Translations under genes and position numbers: made by a program
Notes under the pieces: model-generated
What the model saw: the letters and a program-made list of their open reading frames with translations, nothing else
What the model was told of the DNA's origin: nothing
The model's database searches: none
Assembly: GCA_023251805.1 (NCBI GenBank)
Contig: JAHEYB010000021.1
Span: 13,797 to 53,596, forward strand
Source of the DNA: Bacteroidota bacterium
GTDB lineage: Bacteria; Bacteroidota; Bacteroidia; 2-12-FULL-35-15
Direction: 5' to 3'
Length of the DNA stretch: 39,800 bases
Shown: piece by piece, positions 1 through 7,790 of the stretch
Layout of the letters: every line of letters begins with the position of its first letter
Numbering within the stretch: position 1 is the stretch's first letter

Positions 1-524
1 TTTATCAATGCAAAAACGGCATAGTTAATCATGTCGTGAAAATTTGCATCAACTCCTTCAGAAATAATCGTTTCGCCTTTATTGTCTTCTATTTGTTTGA
101 TGCGCAACAATTTCATCAAAATTAAATCGGTCAAAGAGCTTACCCGCATATCGCGCCAAGCTTCACCGTAATCGTGATTTTTGTTTTCCATTAAACTGCG
201 CGATTCACCAGCATGTTTGTCGAACAGCTTGCTTACCTCATCTGCAGGCAATTCCATGCGTGAATCGTTTTTTAATTCTAATTGTATTAGTCCAATGATT
301 GAGTAGTTAATGATTCCGATGTATTCGGAGCGTACATCTTCATTTATTTTTTGAGTACCTTTATCCTCGATAACTCGTATGCGTTGTGCTTTGATAAAGA
401 TTTGGTCGGTAATGGAACTGGTGCGAAGAATGCGCCAAGCAGTACCATAATCTTTCATCTTTTTAATAAAAATATCTTTGCAAGCTGTTATTGCAACATT
501 ATATTGAGAAAACGTTTTAGTCAT
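1..524 (-). CDS. DUF1599 (nucleotide modification associated domain 1) protein, 3' end cut by window
   Basis: The reading frame starts at an ATG on the minus strand (522-524) and runs open off the left edge, giving 174 visible residues. I recognise the DUF1599 family, whose molecular role is not established. The protein is an internal duplication: DYGTAWRILRTSSITD near residues 25-40 is echoed by DYGEAWRDMRVSSLTD near 118-133. Each is followed by a K..RI..IED.KG stretch (about 45-56 and 138-150) and then a helix containing IINYS or MINYA. It is divergent from folP, about 100 bases away, an arrangement I know from other Bacteroidota. The C-terminus is outside the window. The family call is confident from the repeated motif; the function is unknown. 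Confidence 0.8.
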   Translation of the reverse strand, partial: MTKTFSQYNVAITACKDIFIKKMKDYGTAWRILRTSSITDQIFIKAQRIRVIEDKGTQKINEDVRSEYIGIINYSIIGLIQLELKNDSRMELPADEVSKLFDKHAGESRSLMENKNHDYGEAWRDMRVSSLTDLILMKLLRIKQIEDNKGETIISEGVDANFHDMINYAVFALI

Positions 525-586
525 AAAAAATAATTAGAGAATTGCTGAATTAGAGAAATGGAGAAAATCTATGCCCATCATCAATA

Positions 587-618
587 ATTCTACAAATCAA
601 GAATTCTACAAATCAACA
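587..618. repeat. 16-bp direct repeat, two copies, upstream of folP
   Basis: The unit ATTCTACAAATCAAGA at 587-602 is followed directly by ATTCTACAAATCAACA at 603-618, differing at one base. It lies in the divergent spacer between the DUF1599 gene and folP and ends seven bases before the proposed folP GTG start. It could be a regulatory site or a simple slippage product; the sequence does not decide. Confidence 0.7.
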
Positions 619-625
619 ATTAACT

Positions 626-1471
626 GTGGCACAAGATACTGATTTTTCTGAAAAAATAGAGCGGATTTTTGACCAAAGGTCTAGCCCCTTGATAATGGGC
701 ATTTTAAATGTTACACCCGACTCATTTTTTGATGGTGGCAAGTACGTTGAAGAGCCCAACTGGTTGGCTCAGTGCGGAAAAATGATTGCCGAAGGTGTTG
801 ACATGATTGACATTGGTGCTTGTTCCACTCGCCCTGGCAGTCCACAACCCAGCGAAGAAGAGGAATTGGAGCGTGTGATAAAAGTGATAAAATCGGTGCG
901 AAAAGCACATCCTCGAACCCTTATTTCTATTGATACCTATAGAGCCATGGTTGCTGAACAAGCTGTGTTTGCAGGAGCAAATATTATCAATGATATTTCG
1001 GGAGGAACATTGGATTCAAAAATGTTTGAAACTGTTGCTAAATTAAATGTGCCGTATGTGTTGATGCACATTCAAGGAACACCACAAACTATGCAGGAAA
1101 ATCCAGTATACAAGGATGTTGTAGCGGAAGTCAATTTATTTTTTACTGAAAAATTAAAACAATTGAGTTCATTTGGAATAAAACAAGTGATTTTGGACCC
1201 AGGTTTTGGTTTTGGAAAAACAGTGGAGCACAACTTCGAATTGCTGAAAAATTTGGATAAATTCCAGTCTTTTCAATTGCCTGTTTTAGTAGGCATCTCT
1301 CGAAAATCAATTGTTAATAAGTTACTGAATATCAGCTCAAAAGACTCCATTAACGGAACTTCTATTCTAAATAGTATTGCAGTTCAAAACGGGGCTAAAA
1401 TGCTTCGCGTTCATGATGTAAAAGAAGCGAAAGAAGTGATAAATATTTTTGAGAAGTTGAAAGGTGTTTAG
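626..1471 (+). CDS. folP: Dihydropteroate synthase
   Basis: The enzyme joins 6-hydroxymethyl-dihydropterin diphosphate to p-aminobenzoate to make dihydropteroate in folate synthesis; it is cytosolic. The 281-residue TIM-barrel protein shows the family signatures in order: IMGILNVTPDSFFDGG (24-38), DIGACSTRPGS (62-72), SIDTY (101-105), NDISGG (122-127), LDPGFGFGK (190-198), GISRKS (223-228) and the C-terminal RVHD (261-264). The length is normal. The start is the GTG at 626. Upstream ATGs at 558 and 571 are out of frame, and the next internal ATG would remove the first pterin-binding strand. It is divergent from the DUF1599 gene and convergent with the small unknown gene at 1506-1892. In many Bacteroidota the next gene is a diadenylate cyclase; none is found here. 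Confidence 0.95.
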   Translation: MAQDTDFSEKIERIFDQRSSPLIMGILNVTPDSFFDGGKYVEEPNWLAQCGKMIAEGVDMIDIGACSTRPGSPQPSEEEELERVIKVIKSVRKAHPRTLISIDTYRAMVAEQAVFAGANIINDISGGTLDSKMFETVAKLNVPYVLMHIQGTPQTMQENPVYKDVVAEVNLFFTEKLKQLSSFGIKQVILDPGFGFGKTVEHNFELLKNLDKFQSFQLPVLVGISRKSIVNKLLNISSKDSINGTSILNSIAVQNGAKMLRVHDVKEAKEVINIFEKLKGV

Positions 1472-1505
1472 GGTAAATTTCAGTTGTATTTGATTACGCC
1501 ATTTC

Positions 1506-1892
1506 TTAACTTATTTTTTCAAACACTTTTCCTTGTCCATAATGATTACCATTTTCATATACTTCACAAATTAAAAGGTCTTCAGTGGCAAAATTGGCAT
1601 AAATTATTTTTGTAGATTTATTTTTGTCATTTGTAAAAGAACATTTTACATGTTTATCGTCAATATCAAACTCGTATTTCCCTGACCAACTTTCATTTTC
1701 TATATTCTTGCTCCACTCAGGAAAGGGTGCTCGATTAATTTCAATTCTATTCTTTAGGATAACGTTGTTGTTGTTTAAAAAACACAAAACTTGATGATAA
1801 ATAACTCCGAAAATTGTCCCGGCATTGTGAATATCAGTAAATGCAATTCGTTCTGATATAAATGTCATTCCAATTATTTGTTTTAGTTTCAT
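1506..1892 (-). CDS. Hypothetical protein, 128 residues
   Basis: I do not recognise this protein. It is a small soluble-looking polypeptide with no signal peptide, membrane segment or catalytic motif that I can see. The N-terminal half is mixed hydrophobic. The C-terminal half is rich in Trp, Asn, Glu and Lys with alternating strand-like stretches (WSGKYEFDIDDKHVKCSF at about 69-86), suggesting a small beta-sheet fold. It begins with ATG at 1890-1892 and ends 34 bases from the convergent folP stop. Upstream is the GC-rich non-coding patch at 1893-2080. Its isolated position between folP and a T9SS cargo gene fits a recently acquired accessory gene, but I infer this from context only. Confidence 0.55.
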   Translation of the reverse strand: MKLKQIIGMTFISERIAFTDIHNAGTIFGVIYHQVLCFLNNNNVILKNRIEINRAPFPEWSKNIENESWSGKYEFDIDDKHVKCSFTNDKNKSTKIIYANFATEDLLICEVYENGNHYGQGKVFEKIS

Positions 1893-2080
1893 AGTTTTAA
1901 CTGGCCGAATTATAGGTATGCTTACAATTCTGTTTTATGGTCATCATAGCTGACCGGCATCATTATTGCAACCGCCAGCAGGCAGGGATTTAACTGCTAA
2001 ACTTCCTACTAAGAAGGGAACACCTTCTAGCGGGAGGGTGTTATTACAAGCCTTTTTTTTCTGCCCTTTAGCATCTTATC
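1893..2080. other. Intergenic segment with GC-rich, hairpin-forming block
   Basis: About 92 bases (roughly 1949-2040) are near 52% G+C by hand count, against roughly one third for the surrounding DNA. The block holds an imperfect inverted repeat, CTTCCTACTAAGAAGG at 2003-2018 against CCTTCTAGCGGGAGG at 2023-2037, plus AACACC/GGTGTT at 2019-2024 and 2037-2042. An eight-T run follows at about 2053-2060. It could terminate a plus-strand transcript, yet no plus-strand gene ends nearby. No convincing open frame runs through it. It may be a fragment of a mobile or repeated element. Confidence 0.45.
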
Positions 2081-2983
2081 TCAATGATTTACTATAAACT
2101 TTTTTATCGAAAATGAATTATTGTCGGAATACCGCAAGAAATACAAGCCATTGATTAAATGCTGAATGTCTATAAATTTCTCATGAAAATAATCATTGTT
2201 GTAAAGAATCTGTCCTTGATAATTGATTATTTGAATAGATACTGAACTGCTAATTTGATTTGTTTGTATGGAAAGGCGGTCTTTTACAGGATTAGGGTAA
2301 ATTGAGATTAAATTGTCGTTTTGTATTTCTTCAATATCTTCAACATAATCCTCAAAATGCAAGTCGTCAAACATAAGTCCGTCTTTGTTTGTTTGTACGC
2401 TATCGCTAAAAAATGTGAAACGATATAAAACTGTATCACCATTTTGAATATTAAAAACAGGTCCAAGTTGCGCTAAATGAACCCAAAAGTATTGCCATCC
2501 ATTAGAATTACCTGTCAAAGTTGGAATTGGAAGTTGCCAAGACAAGTAGGAAGAGTAGGCTGTATCATTAATTAAATCAACCCAAGTCGTTCCATTGTCC
2601 GGAGAAAATTCAATTGTTCCAAAGTCAGTGAGCGTGTCTGAATTCACATAATATTCACCAGCTAATATCACAGTATGAGGCCACACGAACCCATCGCCAG
2701 TTGCAACATTTATGATTATGAAAGAAGATGTATCGTTCGTGGGATAAGAATTGATAGTGTCAGTTACGATTACATTAGGTGCCGAGTTAGCGCTTGTAAA
2801 AATTGTTTTTTGCGGTGAACCTACTTGCCATAAATTATTTTGATTGGTTAAAGAGTCTATTCGCAAATGTTGCAATGCAGAAGTGTCTTCAAAATTCATA
2901 GTATAGAAATCGTCACCTAACCATTGTCCAAATGATGTCGCAACTATTAAAGTCAGCACAATTGATAGTATGAGTTTACGCAT
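2081..2983 (-). CDS. T9SS-sorted secreted protein of unknown function (type A sorting domain)
   Basis: This is a 300-residue exported protein. A signal peptide (MRKLILSIVLTLIVATSFGQ, 1-20) leads into a beta-rich middle whose features (SPDNGTTWVDL near 127-137, DGLMFDDLHFEDY near 201-213) resemble the jelly-roll modules common in Bacteroidota surface proteins. The C-terminus is a type A T9SS sorting domain: ISIYPNPVKDRLSI (226-239), then ..GLYFLRY.. and a terminal KKFIVNH. Such proteins cross the outer membrane through the type IX system and are released or anchored through A-LPS. No catalytic motif is visible, so it could be an adhesin, a carbohydrate-binding protein or a structural protein. 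It is monocistronic as far as I can tell; the terminator at 3115-3150 separates it from the peptidase gene upstream. Confidence 0.8.
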   Translation of the reverse strand: MRKLILSIVLTLIVATSFGQWLGDDFYTMNFEDTSALQHLRIDSLTNQNNLWQVGSPQKTIFTSANSAPNVIVTDTINSYPTNDTSSFIIINVATGDGFVWPHTVILAGEYYVNSDTLTDFGTIEFSPDNGTTWVDLINDTAYSSYLSWQLPIPTLTGNSNGWQYFWVHLAQLGPVFNIQNGDTVLYRFTFFSDSVQTNKDGLMFDDLHFEDYVEDIEEIQNDNLISIYPNPVKDRLSIQTNQISSSVSIQIINYQGQILYNNDYFHEKFIDIQHLINGLYFLRYSDNNSFSIKKFIVNH

Positions 2984-3114
2984 AGTCGATATTTTTAAAA
3001 TGGCTTATAACTTACCCCTAAGCAATATAAATATACAAAACATTCGCCAATCTCGCCACTCTTTTCTAGATATACGTTATAGGTTTATTCCTTTCTAAGC
3101 AGGTATACTTATTA

Positions 3115-3150
3115 CACAAATAAAAAAATCCAGACAAAAATGTCTGGATT
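3115..3150 (-). terminator. Intrinsic terminator after the M36 peptidase gene
   Basis: There is a perfect 10-bp stem, AATCCAGACA (3127-3136) with TGTCTGGATT (3141-3150), and a four-base loop. Read on the minus strand it is followed by a long T tract (complement of 3116-3128). It sits 25 bases past the stop of the gene at 3175-6159. Confidence 0.9.
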
Positions 3151-3174
3151 TCCTTATTAAAATTAATCAAAAAC

Positions 3175-6159
3175 TTATTTCATCACAGCCACTTTTTGCA
3201 TGTGATTCTTTTTTCCTGTTTTTACATTCAATTGATAAATTCCTGCAGCAAAAGCATCGGTATCAATTTTCAAGGTATGGCGTCCTAAATTATTTTCTTT
3301 CATTGCTTGCACATAAATAACTTGTCCAATACTGTTTGTTATTTCAATGCTTACATCTTCGGAACTTAACAATTCATAAGAAACGTTTATTAAGTTGCTT
3401 GCAGGATTTGGGAATACATTAACTGAAGTAACAGTAGTGTTTTCATCAATTCCTACGGATGATTGTTCATATAAATAATAATCGTCCAAGGCGGCTTCAA
3501 TTAAACTACCACCGTTCAAATATGCTGTTGGAATCAAACTATCAGATACCATGAAACGCATTTGAACTGTTGAACTTAATGGTACATAATCCGTTACTCT
3601 GTATGCAAATCGTCTCCAACTCTTATCCGATACCAAGGTACGTTCTACAACAGTATAGGTAGAAAAACCATCGTTTGAAATTTGTGCTTCCCAATAATCA
3701 GTTCCGGGGTTGGCACCTGAATTATTACTCCACCAGCGGTTGTATGTCAAAATAGGATTGGTGTAAGATGTTAAGTTATAAATGGGAGATTCCAACGTAG
3801 TAATCCCTCCATCCACATCGTTAGTTCCTATACCGGATGTGGTGCTCGGTGCATTTCCTGTAACTGCACACATTGTTCCTCCTGCAGTAGTTTGCGTTCC
3901 AGGTTGAACAATCGTTGAAGGTGTTCCAGGTGTTCCATAAGATGCAATAGGAACTAATACATCCCACATACCTGTTGTTGCATTATCCGTTGGAAGTCCT
4001 AAACCCCAGGCTCCAAAATTTACATCAAAATCTTCTTCCACCATCAATGACACACCATTCAAAATAAAATAAGGAATGTTTGGCATTGTATCGTCAGCAG
4101 CAATTGGCTCTACTAAACTTAATGAACCTGTTGTTCCTTTTAAGCCTAAATAATATCCAATAACGGTTCCGTTGGGTTGAGCAGGGATAGTTGCTGTATA
4201 ATTAATTCCGCTGGTGTTGGTCATTGTTAAGTTGTTCCAAGTACCTAAGCGGTTAATTTTATAATACAATTCAACTGAACTCAATGCCCATGGATAAGTA
4301 ACACTTACAGAAGCATTAATTGGAATACCAGCAGTTGCTACAGAAGTTGTAACAGGAATATGCGTAATAACAGCGTTCGACAACAATGTGATTCCATGCA
4401 AATCAAATGCATCTACAATTGCGTTGTCGTTTGGTGTCCCGTTGGTAATATCATTGTCACCACCATTGGTAGGCAAATCATCTGTTGTAAGCGCTTCTAC
4501 TAAAATATCTACATACACTTGTCCTTCTGTTCCATTAGGACCGGTAACAGTTGCATAAAACGTTTCTTTATACAAATCCATCATTTGTTGCAAGTCGCCA
4601 AAATTCAAATTAGTATCGTACCATGCTCCTGCAATAATTTCTCCGTCAGCATGCACTTCACCCACTAAATCCTGAGGATATACTTTTTTGTTGATGTCGT
4701 AACGTCTAACAAAAACAGTTGGGTCGGTATCATCCATTCCAATTCCTAAAATAGCAGAACCTGTGATTCCCAATGCCCAAATATCAGCATATCCTTCTCC
4801 CATTGCTCCGTTATCAAATGAACCACCTTGAGAAACATAAAACTTATCATTTATTCCATGACCGTATTCGTGATAAACAACATCTCCAATTTGAGCCATT
4901 GAATTACAGCCTCCACCTAAAGCATAAAAGTTGATAGAGCTACCATCATAAAAAGCATTGCAAGTTCCTGAACTTAAATCCACATTTGTTGGCAATGCAT
5001 TGTCCATAGATGTAAATGCAGGAAATTTTGTTTTCATATAATCGTGAACAATGTTTACGTGATAGTAAGCCGATAATTCACGGATATTGGCAGAAGCATT
5101 GAAAGAATAGTTGTTAGTTCCCGGATTTGCAGTTGCAGTAAAAGAAGGTGTTGTAGAACCTGTAAATACTTTTGACCATAAACCTTCTAACGAAAAAGTA
5201 ACGCTAACAGGAGATGAACTTGGCAAACCGATGTAACCTAAACTGTCGGTATTGTAAGTGCTAACACCTTGCGTCATTTTTAAATTACGTAAGGGCACTG
5301 TTGCGCTTGGATTATAAGGATGCGTTGGATAAACTGTTCCTGTAATATTAATATCCGTTGCAGCAGGCATTGGAGTCGGTGTTGGTGTAGCATCGTAGTG
5401 CAATACTTGGTTTGTGCGCGAAAGCACTTCTCCCGTTACCGCATCTACCAAGGTTAAATATTTTGCTGGAACACCTGTAATATCAACCGTTGAAATAGTT
5501 ACTTCGTAAACCAAATGATAAATATTTTTTTTATACTCCGGAACAGGCAAAATAAATAAGGAGCCGTTAACGGAAGCTGCAACAACTGCATCAGCAATTC
5601 CGGCTTTTGCAAAAGTGATTGCATCGGTAGCAGAAATGGCAGGACTTGTTGAAATAGTGATGTCGTTAAATACATCACAACCAAAAGTAATTACACTTCC
5701 TGAATTGGTCATTTTAACATACACATCGCTGTATAACACTTTTAATCCGCTGTGAATTTGATTAAAATGAACATATTGAAAGTTTTCGGAATTACCGCCA
5801 CTTGCATAGCTTAATTCAGAAACAGGAATATTAAATCCTGAAAGTTTAGAAGTGATAAAGTTCATCGCTTTTGATTGAGGATCCATTCCAAAAACAGGAA
5901 TAGGCTTACCAAATGCACGATGAGGCTTTGCATTTTCTTCATTAAATTGTACATACCAGGTACCGTTTATTGTAACGAAGTTTTGCCATTCAGGACTATT
6001 GCGCAATGATTGCTGAAAAGCAACATCAGGCAAACGTTTTGTATTTTTAATAAAACGAACATCATTTTTGTTGGCGTTTGAAATAACACCACCTTCTGAT
6101 GCAGTTAAACTGAATGATGCAAGCATCATTATTGCAAGTGTGTAATTTTTAATAGTCAT
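3175..6159 (-). CDS. M36 (fungalysin-type) zinc metallopeptidase with T9SS sorting domain
   Basis: This is a 994-residue secreted protease. The order is: signal peptide (1-20), a fungalysin/thermolysin propeptide region (about 50-250), then the catalytic domain. The zinc motif HEYGH is at 430-434, so H430 and H434 bind zinc and E431 is the catalytic base; the third ligand is likely E455 in GEGYAD. After the catalytic domain (to about 600) come beta-sandwich stretches and a jelly-roll region with PGTDYWEAQISNDGF, then a type A T9SS sorting tail beginning NVFPNPASNLINVSYE. The enzyme should be secreted as a zymogen, cross the outer membrane by T9SS and degrade extracellular protein for nutrition. 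Its gene is followed by a strong terminator. The upstream gene on the same strand is another T9SS cargo, 100 bases away. Confidence 0.92.
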   Translation of the reverse strand: MTIKNYTLAIMMLASFSLTASEGGVISNANKNDVRFIKNTKRLPDVAFQQSLRNSPEWQNFVTINGTWYVQFNEENAKPHRAFGKPIPVFGMDPQSKAMNFITSKLSGFNIPVSELSYASGGNSENFQYVHFNQIHSGLKVLYSDVYVKMTNSGSVITFGCDVFNDITISTSPAISATDAITFAKAGIADAVVAASVNGSLFILPVPEYKKNIYHLVYEVTISTVDITGVPAKYLTLVDAVTGEVLSRTNQVLHYDATPTPTPMPAATDINITGTVYPTHPYNPSATVPLRNLKMTQGVSTYNTDSLGYIGLPSSSPVSVTFSLEGLWSKVFTGSTTPSFTATANPGTNNYSFNASANIRELSAYYHVNIVHDYMKTKFPAFTSMDNALPTNVDLSSGTCNAFYDGSSINFYALGGGCNSMAQIGDVVYHEYGHGINDKFYVSQGGSFDNGAMGEGYADIWALGITGSAILGIGMDDTDPTVFVRRYDINKKVYPQDLVGEVHADGEIIAGAWYDTNLNFGDLQQMMDLYKETFYATVTGPNGTEGQVYVDILVEALTTDDLPTNGGDNDITNGTPNDNAIVDAFDLHGITLLSNAVITHIPVTTSVATAGIPINASVSVTYPWALSSVELYYKINRLGTWNNLTMTNTSGINYTATIPAQPNGTVIGYYLGLKGTTGSLSLVEPIAADDTMPNIPYFILNGVSLMVEEDFDVNFGAWGLGLPTDNATTGMWDVLVPIASYGTPGTPSTIVQPGTQTTAGGTMCAVTGNAPSTTSGIGTNDVDGGITTLESPIYNLTSYTNPILTYNRWWSNNSGANPGTDYWEAQISNDGFSTYTVVERTLVSDKSWRRFAYRVTDYVPLSSTVQMRFMVSDSLIPTAYLNGGSLIEAALDDYYLYEQSSVGIDENTTVTSVNVFPNPASNLINVSYELLSSEDVSIEITNSIGQVIYVQAMKENNLGRHTLKIDTDAFAAGIYQLNVKTGKKNHMQKVAVMK

Positions 6160-6259
6160 TTAGCATTTTTTAGATTGTTATACTTAGTAAAGAAAAGAAA
6201 AAATCGGCTAAAAGGCAAATTATTTTCTCAGAAACAATAAACCTACTAAAACGGCTATT

Positions 6260-7378
6260 TTAGCGAATTAAACAAATGTGCCCTGTTGTGTTTGTTAGTT
6301 TGTAGGCGATTCTATAACTGAGTTTATAAACATAAATTCCTTCTTCGGCTTTCTGATTTTGAAACTTACCGTCCCATGCTTCAAAAAAATTTTGCGCTTC
6401 AAATATTTTTTCTCCCCAACGATTAAAAATCAGGAGTTCAAAATCATTCACATTTTCTCCAACAGCAAAAAAGAAATCATTGATCCCATCACCATTAGGA
6501 GAAAAAGAATTGGGAATAAACAAAACGCCATCTGTATTTGCACTTGCTGGAGTTATGGTATCACAAGTATTGAAAAACAAAATAGTATCCGTTTGAACGC
6601 AAGAACCACTCTGTTGCTCCACCCAATAAATTCCCGGGCTACTAACAGTAATTGAAGCACTCGTTGCGCCTGTGTTCCACAAATAAGCACTTGCTCCTGC
6701 ATTGGCATTTAGGAGTAATGTTTCGCCCGGACAAAGTCCTTGGTCGGCTCCTAAGGAAAGCGGGCTCAAGGGATAAACTTCTACCATATCAATATACATA
6801 TATCGAAATCCTGCTGGACCCGTATTTTGGAATCCACCCAAGGTCATAAATTGTTCGCCTCCGGTTGCAACATACGTTCCTGTGATTTTAGTCCATTGTG
6901 TTGGATCAAAAGGGACGACACCCTGAACGTGAGCATTTAGCCCGGTTACAAATGGACTTGTGGTTAATTCATTTACAGAAAAATAAGCACCTAATGATGG
7001 AGCAATAATAATTGTTTGGTCACAAACAGAAACATAAAAAGAAACACAGTAGCTGGTTCCGGCCACCATCGCTTGTGTTAGTTGAACTTGCACATATTCG
7101 GAGTTCATAGGCTGACAATCAATCCCAATGTATTTTGTGCCATCAAAAGCAGGAATGGAAGAAGGAGGAAAAAAAACAGCAGTATTAAAGCAAAGGTCGG
7201 CTGTATTTAAAGCAGGATTAACGGGGTCGGAATGGTCTTTCCAATCTAACAAACAATTCAAATTTGGTAAACCGGGAAAACAATTTAAGGTATCTTCAAA
7301 ACTTGGATTGGGCACTATATTTTGTGCTAGCATGCTAGACATGGGCAATAGCAAGCTCAAGAAAAATATTTTTTTCAT
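6260..7378 (-). CDS. Secreted protein with gliding-motility-associated (CHU_C, type B T9SS) C-terminal domain
   Basis: This is a 372-residue exported protein. A signal peptide (1-18, ending MSSMLAQ) is followed by IVPNPSFEDTLNCFP, the usual opening of the jelly-roll module seen in such Bacteroidota proteins (about 20-205). An Ig-like stretch follows (SLGADQGLCPGETLLLNA, about 208-225), then the type B sorting domain, FIPNSFSPNGDGINDFF, with FNRWGEKIFE and WDGKFQNQKAEEGIYVYKL. Type B tails usually send large surface proteins out through T9SS without A-LPS attachment. The substrate and role are unknown; carbohydrate or surface binding is plausible. It lies upstream of the M36 peptidase gene on the same strand, with no clear terminator between, so co-expression is possible. 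Confidence 0.85.
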   Translation of the reverse strand: MKKIFFLSLLLPMSSMLAQNIVPNPSFEDTLNCFPGLPNLNCLLDWKDHSDPVNPALNTADLCFNTAVFFPPSSIPAFDGTKYIGIDCQPMNSEYVQVQLTQAMVAGTSYCVSFYVSVCDQTIIIAPSLGAYFSVNELTTSPFVTGLNAHVQGVVPFDPTQWTKITGTYVATGGEQFMTLGGFQNTGPAGFRYMYIDMVEVYPLSPLSLGADQGLCPGETLLLNANAGASAYLWNTGATSASITVSSPGIYWVEQQSGSCVQTDTILFFNTCDTITPASANTDGVLFIPNSFSPNGDGINDFFFAVGENVNDFELLIFNRWGEKIFEAQNFFEAWDGKFQNQKAEEGIYVYKLSYRIAYKLTNTTGHICLIR

Positions 7379-7430
7379 TTTTTTGTAAATTAAAATGTAT
7401 TCAGGGGATGTGCGAAAAATAAATAATATG

Positions 7431-7778
7431 CTACTCTACTGCTCCACTATTAAGCCAAGCGTTAATTTTATCGTGTTCCAATTGTGTGATATCGCAATAC
7501 ATGGGCATATCTTTGGCAACAAGCACTCTGTTTTTAAAAGTCCCATTGTCAACTTTTAATTTCAGTAAATTGTAATTAGTAAGGTCGTCAGCACCATACA
7601 TAGTACCATTGTGACAACTCACACAATAGTTTGAAATGATTGGAGCAATATCGTTACGATAAGAAAGATCAGTAAAGGTTACATCTGAAGTTGGAGCAGG
7701 CGCATCTGCTTTGTCGTAAGTGCAACCTACAACAGCTACTATAATAAAACTGTACAAATACGTTATTTTTCTTTTCAT
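7431..7778 (-). CDS. Small haem-binding (c-type cytochrome-like) lipoprotein
   Basis: This is a 115-residue lipoprotein. The N-terminal hydrophobic stretch ends in VVAVVGC, so C19 is the likely lipidated cysteine. A single CVSCH haem-attachment site lies at 52-56, preceded by the usual YRNDIAPIISNYC context. A later stretch, MPMYCDITQLEHDKINAWL, supplies possible distal methionine ligands and the terminal helix of a class I cytochrome. It is shorter than a full cytochrome c domain but matches the small Bacteroidota lipoproteins of this type. It starts 12 bases after the stop of the T9SS protein at 7791-8633, so the two are probably one operon transcribed from the promoter near 8660. An electron-transfer role at the outer membrane is inferred. 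Confidence 0.8.
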   Translation of the reverse strand: MKRKITYLYSFIIVAVVGCTYDKADAPAPTSDVTFTDLSYRNDIAPIISNYCVSCHNGTMYGADDLTNYNLLKLKVDNGTFKNRVLVAKDMPMYCDITQLEHDKINAWLNSGAVE

Positions 7779-7790
7779 GACAGCAATGAA

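Noticed and set aside
1937..1993. 18-codon plus-strand open frame in the GC-rich patch
   Set aside because: Too short, no start context or conservation evidence, and it overlaps a structure-forming segment.
1893..3110. Integron-like cassette: orphan gene with hairpin-forming spacer and ACGTTATA-like motifs near 3070
   Set aside because: No attC core pairs (RYYYAAC and GTTRRRY) in the right order flank the gene, the hairpin is at its 5' side rather than its 3' side, and no integrase is present.
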